Shown here: positions 17,391-25,777 of the stretch, piece by piece
Numbering within the stretch: position 1 is the stretch's first letter
Layout: each line of letters opens with the position of its first letter
Assembly (NCBI GenBank): GCA_002507565.1
Contig: MOXJ01000027.1
Location: 1 to 34,958 of the forward strand
Direction: 5' to 3'
Origin: Candidatus Reconcilbacillus cellulovorans
GTDB lineage: Bacteria > Bacillota > Bacilli > Paenibacillales > Reconciliibacillaceae
DNA: 34,958 nt
Translations under genes and position numbers: made by a program
The notes under the pieces: model-generated
Databases searched by the model: none
What the model was told of the DNA's origin: nothing
The model's input: the letters and a program-made list of their open reading frames with translations, nothing else

Positions 17391-18203
17391 ATGCGGATCT
17401 ACACGAACGTGGCGGCGATCAACGCCCATCGCAATTTGTTCCTGAACGACGTCGCGATGGGCAAGACGATGGAAAAGCTGTCGTCCGGCCTTCGCGTCAA
17501 CCGCGCGGCCGACGACGCGGCCGGCTTGGCGATTTCGGAGAAAATGCGCGCCCAGATCAACGGCTACAACCAGGCGCTCCGCAACGCGCAGGACGGCGTG
17601 TCGCTCTTGCAGACGGCTGAAGGCGCGATGACGGAAATCCACGCGATGCTGCAGCGGATGGTCACGCTGGCGACGCAATCGGCGAACGGCACGTACGACA
17701 ACACGACCGACCGCAACGCGTTGCAGGCGGAAGTCAACCAGTTAATCGCACAGATCGACCAGATCGCCGGTTCGACGAATTTCAACGGCATCAACCTGCT
17801 GAACTCGACGACGTCGATTCAATTGCAGATCGGCGCCAACGTGGCGGACACGTTGACGTTCAGCCTGGCAAACGCCACGTCTACAGCTCTGGGCCTCGGC
17901 TCACTGAGCATTGCGACGCAATCCGCCGCGAACGCCGCGATCACTACGCTGCGCAATGCGATCAACCTGGTGTCAAGCGCGCGCGCGCGGTTCGGCGCGG
18001 TGCAGAACCGCCTCGAACATACGATCAACAACCTCGGCGTGACGGCGGAAAACTTGTCGGCTTCGGAATCGCGCATCCGCGACGCGGACATGGCTTACGA
18101 AATGACGCAGTTCATCCGTAACCAGATTCTCGTCCAGGCCGGAACGGCGATGCTTGCGCAGGCGAACGCCGTGCCGCAAAACGTGTTGCGGCTGCTCGGC
18201 TGA
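17391..18203 (+). CDS. hag: Flagellin
   Basis: The filament subunit, 270 residues. Conserved D0/D1 ends are present: N-terminal RIYTNVAAINAHRNLFLNDV, then MEKLSSGLRVNRAADDAAGLA; C-terminal RIRDADMAYEMTQFIRNQILV, then QAGTAMLAQANAVPQNVLRLL. The middle (about 125-190) is short and rich in Ser, Thr, Asn and Ala. It lacks D2/D3 domains and offers Ser/Thr sites for glycosylation by the downstream enzymes. The ATG at 17391 is 7 bases after GGAGGGTG. A sigma-D promoter and CsrA sites precede it, and a strong terminator follows. In B. subtilis hag lies before fliD; here it comes after the fliT-like gene. Confidence 0.97.
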   Translation: MRIYTNVAAINAHRNLFLNDVAMGKTMEKLSSGLRVNRAADDAAGLAISEKMRAQINGYNQALRNAQDGVSLLQTAEGAMTEIHAMLQRMVTLATQSANGTYDNTTDRNALQAEVNQLIAQIDQIAGSTNFNGINLLNSTTSIQLQIGANVADTLTFSLANATSTALGLGSLSIATQSAANAAITTLRNAINLVSSARARFGAVQNRLEHTINNLGVTAENLSASESRIRDADMAYEMTQFIRNQILVQAGTAMLAQANAVPQNVLRLLG

Positions 18204-18233
18204 TCGACGTCACGTGCAAAGGTTTAGATTTAC

Positions 18234-18266
18234 ATCCCCATCGGTTTCAGATGGGGATTTTCTTTT
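18234..18266 (+). terminator. Rho-independent terminator of hag
   Basis: ATCCCCATC (18234-18242) pairs perfectly with GATGGGGAT (18250-18258) across a seven-base loop. It is followed by a T-rich tract to 18266. Confidence 0.9.
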
Positions 18267-18273
18267 AGGATTA

Positions 18274-18301
18274 TCAAAAAACGCTGTCCGAACTCCGATA
18301 T
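18274..18301 (+). promoter_or_regulatory. Probable sigma-D promoter of the glycosylation operon
   Basis: TCAA (18274-18277, 3 of 4 to TAAA), a 16-base spacer, then TCCGATAT (18294-18301, 7 of 8, identical to the hag -10). It lies just past the hag terminator and 42 bases before the next gene. An overlapping A/T-rich stretch (TATGATAAAATAAA, 18299-18312) could also offer a sigma-A -10. Confidence 0.6.
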
Positions 18302-18342
18302 GATAAAATAAAGTACACCGACTCTTCCAAGGAGGGCGACCG

Positions 18343-18936
18343 ATGCGCATCGGTATCGATGACGGGATGGAAACAGCAACCATAGCCGATCTGGCCGAGC
18401 TGGAGGCATGGTGGAAAAGCGCGACGCGTCGCCTGTTCGGCGAAAACCGGCTTATCCGGTGTGTCGTCATCGACGGAACACCATATTACGAAGGATACGA
18501 ACATGCGCTTCGGGAGCGGTTCGACAGAATCGGAGAAGTCCGAATCATCTCCATGACGTGTTCGGAATGGTTCGATGACACCGTTCGGGAACTTGCCGGC
18601 TACTTAGTGTCGATCGCACAAGCCGTCGATCGGGTGCGTGCGTCGATGTACGGTTGTCCCTCTTCATCCGATTGGAATGTATTTGCTCAACTGCTCGAAG
18701 GATTACATTGGATTTATGAAGTTTTGAAGGCCTTCTCTTCCTATTTAAAGGAAAATGGGAAAACCGAAGAATCAAGGAAATGGTTAGATGTTTCAGAGAA
18801 ATTAGAAAGCGCTATTCGTGAACTTGCTGCGGCGCTAGAGCGGAATGAAACCATTAGTATCGGCGACGTTCTGGAATATGAGTTGAAACCTGTAGTTCTT
18901 CAAATCTCAGAACTAATCTCGCAGGTGAAAGTATGA
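18343..18936 (+). CDS. Unknown small protein, first gene of the flagellin-glycosylation operon
   Basis: A 197-residue soluble protein that I do not recognise. The first 75 residues look mixed alpha/beta (RCVVIDGTPYYEGYEHALRE, then VRIISMTC). The rest is helical (ELAGYLVSIAQAVDRVRASM; SEKLESAIRELAAALERNE). No signal peptide or membrane segment is visible. The ATG at 18343 is 6 bases after AAGGAGGG. Its stop overlaps the start of the Maf-type transferase (ATGA), so the two products are made together and may interact. Its position right after hag suggests a role in flagellin handling or modification, but this is inference. The second half is more A/T-rich than the first. Confidence 0.85.
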   Translation: MRIGIDDGMETATIADLAELEAWWKSATRRLFGENRLIRCVVIDGTPYYEGYEHALRERFDRIGEVRIISMTCSEWFDDTVRELAGYLVSIAQAVDRVRASMYGCPSSSDWNVFAQLLEGLHWIYEVLKAFSSYLKENGKTEESRKWLDVSEKLESAIRELAAALERNETISIGDVLEYELKPVVLQISELISQVKV

Positions 18937-20795
18937 ACGAACAGGGTGCGATTCGTGAAAAAAACGAAGCAATTCTTCAGCGGCTCTGGCCGAGAGTATA
19001 TGAGGCATGGAAAACAACCGTTATCCACGAAAAACGATGTCTCGTATGGCCTTCAAAAAGTGGCGACCCTTATTTGGAAATTAAAGAACATAATGGAGAT
19101 AACATCCTTTTCCATAGCCGATATAATCCTAAAGCAGAAGCTGAACATTGGGCGGAAAGTATAGAAGAAGCAAAGAAAAAAGCAGCGTTTGTGTTTTTTT
19201 ACGGCTTCGGGCTTGGCTACCATCTCGAAGCTTGGTTGCGACGTCATCCCGATAGATGCGTGTTCGTTTATGAACCGGATATTGAAGTATTCGACACAGC
19301 GCTTCGTACACGGGATTTGACGCCGATTTTGTCTGATCCGAGATTAATTGGCCTTGCGATCGGCAAAAATGATGAAATCATCCGAGAGCTTGCGTTGTCG
19401 CTAGTAAGATCTGCCTATCAAACTTTCGAATGGATTATGCATCCAACATATGAGCGACATTTTTCCGGTCAAGTAAGGAATTTTATTCATGTAATGCAAC
19501 GAGTTGCGGAACAGACAATCGGCAATGTAGCGACTTATTCAAAATTTGGAGATAAATTGCCGTTACTTATACTGAAAAATTTCTTTTATACTTGCAGAAA
19601 TCCATCTATTTTAGCAGCCAAAGGTCGTTATCACGGTGTACCTGCCCTGATTGTAGGATCAGGACCTTCTTTAGATGCTGATCTTCCTTTACTGAAACGA
19701 CTGGATGGACGATGTCTAATCATCGCGGCGGGCTCTTCCATTCAGCCGTTGATGAAAGCAAATCTCAGACCTCACATGGTTGTATCAGTAGATCCTGGAG
19801 TGCCGAATTATTATGTTTTCCAAAATTTAAATTTGGAAAATGTACCTCTTGTCTTTGCGCCAACGATATATCATAAAATATCAGAAATGAAATCATTTAA
19901 AGTTTGGTTTCGCGTTAATGTGGATTACATCACGGATTTTTTATTACCGCCGGAACCAGAAGAGCCTTCGTTTATTTCGACAGCATCGGTAACTGGTGTT
20001 TGCATTCAGCTTGCGGCCTATTTCGGCTGTCATCCGATTCTGCTAGTCGGACAAGACTTGTCGTACCCCGATCGAACAGTTTATGCAAGCCATGTCGATC
20101 ACGCGACTGAAGAAGGTAAAGAACGCATCCTCCAGGCGATAGATCGTCAAGTAGAAAACGTAAGCGGAGGGGTTAATCCTACTACGTTAACGATGTTGAA
20201 TATTTTGAGGAGTATTGAGGAAATCATAGAATTTCATCCGCATATCCGCTTCATCAACGTATCCCGTATCGGTGCGCGCATCCGCGGTACAGAGTGGATG
20301 CCGCTTGATCGTTGGGAAGAGGAGGATTTGCGCCTACGCCCCGACGCTCCGCCGATCGTTCCTCTCATGTCGGTCGTCGACGCATCCGAACCGGTTCGCC
20401 GGTTGCCGAAGGCGCTTGAGCGTTTGCGGGAAGCAAAGTCGGGGCTTGTGGATATTGCCGGAAGACTTGAGCGGATTAACGGACTGTTGGAACGGCTGAA
20501 GCGCGCGGAAGAGACGCGAAGCGCGCTGAAAGCCGCCACGCTGGCGCTCCGGCTGGAAGGGGAATGGAATGAATTGTTAAAAAATCCGGTCTATTGTGCA
20601 TTTTATTCCTTGCCGACAACTCTTGTCGTCGACACATTTCTGCGGGCTCGTCCGGTTATCGCTGCTGAACGCGATCCGATCGCCCGCGCCCGGATGTTGT
20701 TGCAATATTTCGAACCCGTCGTGCGCAAGTCGGAAGAGATGACGCCGAAACTGGTACGAAACGTTCAGGCGCTTCTGAACTATTTTGGAGACTGA
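18933..20795 (+). CDS. Maf/DUF115-family motility-associated glycosyltransferase
   Basis: A 620-residue protein of the DUF115 (MptE-like) family. Maf members transfer nonulosonic acids from CMP-sugars to Ser/Thr of flagellin in the cytoplasm. The central domain is clear: PALIVGSGPSLDADLPLLKR (about 237-256), then VVSVDPGVPNYYVFQ and ILLVGQDLSYPDRTVYASH. The last segment (about 480-620) is helical. An N-terminal Maf-type domain carries FFYGFGLGYHLEAWLRRHPD (about 90) and VYEPDIEVF. Together with the pse genes downstream, this is the best candidate for the final transfer step. The coding region is A/T-rich up to about 20260, then abruptly G/C-rich. Confidence 0.9.
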   Translation: MNEQGAIREKNEAILQRLWPRVYEAWKTTVIHEKRCLVWPSKSGDPYLEIKEHNGDNILFHSRYNPKAEAEHWAESIEEAKKKAAFVFFYGFGLGYHLEAWLRRHPDRCVFVYEPDIEVFDTALRTRDLTPILSDPRLIGLAIGKNDEIIRELALSLVRSAYQTFEWIMHPTYERHFSGQVRNFIHVMQRVAEQTIGNVATYSKFGDKLPLLILKNFFYTCRNPSILAAKGRYHGVPALIVGSGPSLDADLPLLKRLDGRCLIIAAGSSIQPLMKANLRPHMVVSVDPGVPNYYVFQNLNLENVPLVFAPTIYHKISEMKSFKVWFRVNVDYITDFLLPPEPEEPSFISTASVTGVCIQLAAYFGCHPILLVGQDLSYPDRTVYASHVDHATEEGKERILQAIDRQVENVSGGVNPTTLTMLNILRSIEEIIEFHPHIRFINVSRIGARIRGTEWMPLDRWEEEDLRLRPDAPPIVPLMSVVDASEPVRRLPKALERLREAKSGLVDIAGRLERINGLLERLKRAEETRSALKAATLALRLEGEWNELLKNPVYCAFYSLPTTLVVDTFLRARPVIAAERDPIARARMLLQYFEPVVRKSEEMTPKLVRNVQALLNYFGD

Positions 20796-20801
20796 TCCTG
20801 A

Positions 20802-22699
<1,898 letters not shown>

Positions 22700-22713
22700 G
22701 CGGTGGCCGATCC

Positions 22714-23199
22714 GTGAAAATCTTGCTCATCCGTTCGGTCAGTTTTCAGCAGGTGGACCGACAGTGGGAAGAGTGGCGGAAACGATTTCCCGGAGCGGAA
22801 TGGTATATTCTGACCCATGCGCACGGTGAGGCGGCCGCCGGTCGCTATGAGGGGTTGCGGCGCGTGTTCGTCTATCCGTGGAAGTCGCCGTTTTGCTGGT
22901 ATCGGCCTGCGTCGTGCTTGAAAGGAGAATCGTTCGACTGCGTCGTCGTGCCGTTCAGCAACGCAAGCGGTGCGGGGTTTGGCAATGTGATGCTGTTTAC
23001 GCTGACAGTGCGGGCAAGACGCCGGTTGTCCTGCAATCTCAGCGGCCAGTGGAGGGAGTGGACTTGCTTCGGCATCTTCGCTTCAGCACTCGTGCGCGGG
23101 ATGACGGCGGTCGCCGCAGGATGCCTGGCCGCGCTTGCGGCCGTTCCTTTCGCGCTGTGGTGGGTCTGGTGTTTTTTGCGGGGTGGGACGCGTGGTTGA
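22714..23199 (+). CDS. Orphan protein with hydrophobic C-terminus
   Basis: A 161-residue protein of unknown function. Residues 1-115 resemble the first Rossmann half of a GT-B enzyme (KILLIRSVSF at the start, WYILTHAHG, then FDCVVVPFSNASGAGFGNVM). The second half of such an enzyme is missing. Residues about 118-158 are hydrophobic and probably form one or two membrane helices (VRGMTAVAAGCLAALAAVPF, then ALWWVWCFL). The GTG at 22714 follows AGGCGGTGG. The stop overlaps the glf start by 8 bases. It might be a truncated transferase or a membrane docking subunit for the neighbouring enzymes. PseG is unlikely because no GxGH motif is present. Confidence 0.75.
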   Translation: MKILLIRSVSFQQVDRQWEEWRKRFPGAEWYILTHAHGEAAAGRYEGLRRVFVYPWKSPFCWYRPASCLKGESFDCVVVPFSNASGAGFGNVMLFTLTVRARRRLSCNLSGQWREWTCFGIFASALVRGMTAVAAGCLAALAAVPFALWWVWCFLRGGTRG

Positions 23200-24355
23200 G
23201 TATGTCGTCGTCGGAAGCGGTTTTTCTGGGGCGGTCGTGGCGGAACGCATCGCGCGCGTGCTCGGCAAAGAGGTGCTCGTCATCGAGAAACGCAATCATG
23301 TCGGCGGCAACGCGTTCGACGGACATAACGCGGAGGGTGTGTGGGTCCACTGGTACGGTCCGCACATTTTTCACACAAAGCTGGAATATGTATGGAATTA
23401 CTTGTCTCTTTTTACGGAGTGGAGAGCTTATGAACACCGCGTTCTGGGCTGGATCGACGGGCGGCTCGTTCCCATTCCGTTCAATTTGCGTTCCCTGCAT
23501 GCTCTTTTTCCTGACGGGCAGGCCGATCGCCTGGAACAGAAATTGACGTTGGCGTTCGGCGCGGAGGCGAGCGTGCCGATTTTGCGGTTGCGCGAAACGG
23601 AGGATGCGGAACTGAAAGCATTGGCTGATTTTATTTATGAGAAGGTGTTTTATCATTATACGCTGAAACAATGGGGGTTGTCGCCCGAGCAGCTCGATCC
23701 GCACGTGACGGGACGTGTACCGGTGCGCATCTCGTGGGACGACCGATATTTCCGCGATCCGTATCAGGGGATTCCGAAAAACGGTTATGCCTCCATGTTT
23801 GAAAACATGCTGGACCATCCGCGCATCCGGCTCATGCTGGGAACGGATGCGCGGGAAGTCTTGCAGATCGGCGACCGGCCGGACGATATCCGGCTGTTCG
23901 GCGCGCCGTTTTCGGGTAAGATCGTTTATACGGGGAAAATCGACGAACTGTTCGGTTACCGGTTCGGCGAACTGCCGTATCGGTCGCTTCGGTTCGAGTT
24001 CGAAACTGTCGATGTGCCGCGTTATCAGCCGTGCGGCACGGTCAACTATCCGAATGACCACGATTATACGCGGGTGACCGAGTTTAAACATCTGACCGGG
24101 CAGACGCATCCGAAGACGACGATCGCGCGCGAATATCCGCAGGCGTACGAACGGAATACGCCTGGCCGCGACGTCCCTTATTATCCGATCCCACGGGCGG
24201 AACATCGGGATTTATATGAGCGATACGCCGCGGAGGCGCGCCGGTATGAGCGGCTGATTTTGCTCGGGAGGCTGGCGGAATATCGCTATTACGACATGGA
24301 TGCATGTGTGGCGAAGGCGCTGCGCGTCTTCGCGGAGAAAATCGCGCATGTGTAG
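23192..24355 (+). CDS. glf: UDP-galactopyranose mutase
   Basis: FAD enzyme that interconverts UDP-galactopyranose and UDP-galactofuranose in the cytoplasm. The 387 residues fit the family. Motifs include the dinucleotide site VVVGSGFSGAVVAER, EKRNHVGGNAFD, YGPHIFHT, FNLRSL, KQWGLSPEQLDP, VTGRVPVR, DPYQGIPKNGYASMFENML, VYTGKIDELF and the C-terminal GRLAEYRYYDMDACVAKAL. The chosen GTG at 23192 comes shortly after GGGGTGGG. A GTG at 23183 is an alternative. Its presence suggests galactofuranose in the glycan, with the GT2 proteins as possible users of the donor. Confidence 0.95.
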   Translation: MVEYVVVGSGFSGAVVAERIARVLGKEVLVIEKRNHVGGNAFDGHNAEGVWVHWYGPHIFHTKLEYVWNYLSLFTEWRAYEHRVLGWIDGRLVPIPFNLRSLHALFPDGQADRLEQKLTLAFGAEASVPILRLRETEDAELKALADFIYEKVFYHYTLKQWGLSPEQLDPHVTGRVPVRISWDDRYFRDPYQGIPKNGYASMFENMLDHPRIRLMLGTDAREVLQIGDRPDDIRLFGAPFSGKIVYTGKIDELFGYRFGELPYRSLRFEFETVDVPRYQPCGTVNYPNDHDYTRVTEFKHLTGQTHPKTTIAREYPQAYERNTPGRDVPYYPIPRAEHRDLYERYAAEARRYERLILLGRLAEYRYYDMDACVAKALRVFAEKIAHV

Positions 24356-24412
24356 CCCCGGCGACATCGAAGCACGTCAGGAACTTAGCACCGTGGCGCG
24401 GAGGGAACAAGA

Positions 24413-25138
24413 ATGAACGTCTTGGTCATCATTCAGGCGCGCATGGGGTCAACGCGCCTACCCGGAAAAGTGTTGATGCCGCTTGGGGATGCGGTCGTGC
24501 TGGATTACGTTGTTTCCCGCTGCCGGGCCATGCAGCTTGCATCCGGTGTTGTCGTCGCGACGACGGTACTCGGACAAGACGACGCGATCGCGACGTGGTG
24601 CCGACAACGGTCTGTGCCGGTGTTCCGCGGGCCGGAAGACGATGTGCTGGCGCGGTATGCGGCTTGTGCCGGCGAATACGGGGCGGATTATGTCGTCCGC
24701 GTGACGGCCGACTGTCCGTTCGTCGATTACGCGCTGGCCGACCGGTTGATCGAAGCGGCGACGGGCGCGCGTGCTGAGATCGCCCGCGTCGACGGAGAGC
24801 TGGCGCGCGGTCTGCTGGCGGAAGTGGTGTCGGCGGAAGCGCTGGCGAAAATCGACCGGCTCGGCCGCGAGCACCGTCATCGCGAACATGTCACGTATTA
24901 TGCGTATGAATTTCCTGATTTGTTTCAGGCGGTATGGGTGAAAGCGCCGGAGGCGCTTTGCCGGCCGCAGTTCCGCATCACCCTGGATACGGCGGAAGAT
25001 TATGCGATGCTGTCGCGAGTGGCGAATGCGTTTTACGGCGATCGGCTTGTCGCTGCAGAGACGGTCGTCGCATTTCTGGAACGGCATCCGGAAGTGGCGG
25101 CGATCAACGCTCATGTCCGACAAAAACCCGTCGTATAA
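24413..25138 (+). CDS. PseF/SpsF-like CMP-sugar cytidylyltransferase
   Basis: A 241-residue nucleotidyltransferase, likely to activate the nonulosonic acid as a CMP-sugar. Motifs: IIQARMGSTRLPGKVLMPLG (7-26), typical of SpsF-type cytidylyltransferases; FRGPEDDVLARYAACA; and VVRVTADCPFVD (about 93-104). The C-terminal segment RITLDTAEDYAML (about 190) is also family-typical. The ATG at 24413 is 7 bases after GGAGGG. In B. subtilis the homologue SpsF serves spore-coat sugar synthesis. Here the adjacent pseB, pseI and pseC make the pseudaminic acid branch more likely. Confidence 0.88.
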   Translation: MNVLVIIQARMGSTRLPGKVLMPLGDAVVLDYVVSRCRAMQLASGVVVATTVLGQDDAIATWCRQRSVPVFRGPEDDVLARYAACAGEYGADYVVRVTADCPFVDYALADRLIEAATGARAEIARVDGELARGLLAEVVSAEALAKIDRLGREHRHREHVTYYAYEFPDLFQAVWVKAPEALCRPQFRITLDTAEDYAMLSRVANAFYGDRLVAAETVVAFLERHPEVAAINAHVRQKPVV

Positions 25139-25186
25139 AAGCTCGGGTAAATGGCTCAAGGTTGGCGAAAGGTGAGGTGTCCAGCT

Positions 25187-25777
25187 GTGCACTACCGGTG
25201 TCTTAAACGCCAGATGCGGGCGGGCGGAAAATACGCGCTTGTTCCGATCCGGGAGGAAGACATGCAGGCGATCCGCATCTGGCGCAACGACCAGATCGAC
25301 GTTTTGCGCCAGCGGGCGCCTCTGTCGGAAGAAGATCAGCGGCGTTATTACGAGCGGGTCGTCCGGCCTTCGTTCGACGATCCGAAGCCGGACCTTATCC
25401 TGTTCAGCTATTTGTTGGACGGCGTGTTGATCGGCTACGGCGGGCTGACGCATATCGACTGGGATGCGGAGCGGGCGGAAGTGTCGTTTTTGTTGGAGAC
25501 GGCGAGGACGGCCGACGAAAAGCGATACGCTGACGAGTTTGGGATTTTCCTCCGGATGCTGCAAGACGTCGCGTTCGGCGATCTCGGACTGAACCGCCTG
25601 TTTGCCGAAACGTACGACATTCGTCCGCATCACGTCGCCGTGCTGGAGCAAAACGGGTTTGAACCGGAAGGGCGCCTTCGGCAACACGTCAAAATTCGGG
25701 GGCGATTCGTGGACGCGCTTGTCCACGGCTGTCTGAAAGCGTGGTGGGAACGTGAGCGAAGCGTTCTGGAACGGTAA
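25187..25777 (+). CDS. GNAT N-acetyltransferase (PseH-like candidate)
   Basis: A 196-residue GNAT protein of the RimJ/RimL-like sort. Segments: LVPIREEDMQAIRIWRND near the N-terminus; GLTHIDWDAERAEVSFLL (substrate-side strands); the helix EFGIFLRMLQDVAFGDLGLN; and RLFAETYDIRPHHVAVLEQNG, with the closing GFEPEGRLRQHVKIRGRFVD. In a pse cluster it probably acetylates the 4-amino group made by PseC, the PseH step. The GTG at 25187 has AAAGGTGAGG nine bases upstream. An ATG at 25151 lacks a good site. The end overlaps the next gene by 26 bases. Confidence 0.88.
   Translation: MHYRCLKRQMRAGGKYALVPIREEDMQAIRIWRNDQIDVLRQRAPLSEEDQRRYYERVVRPSFDDPKPDLILFSYLLDGVLIGYGGLTHIDWDAERAEVSFLLETARTADEKRYADEFGIFLRMLQDVAFGDLGLNRLFAETYDIRPHHVAVLEQNGFEPEGRLRQHVKIRGRFVDALVHGCLKAWWERERSVLER

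Noticed and set aside
18339-18354. Perfect 16-base palindrome ACCGATGCGCATCGGT across the start codon of the gene at 18343
   Set aside because: One such palindrome is expected about every 65 kb by chance and no second copy is seen nearby, so it is not strong evidence of an operator.
19117-19124. Perfect GCCGATAT inside the Maf transferase gene
   Set aside because: No TAAA-like element lies at 14-16 bases upstream; the best (TAAC) gives a 13-base spacer. It is intragenic and in A/T-rich DNA.
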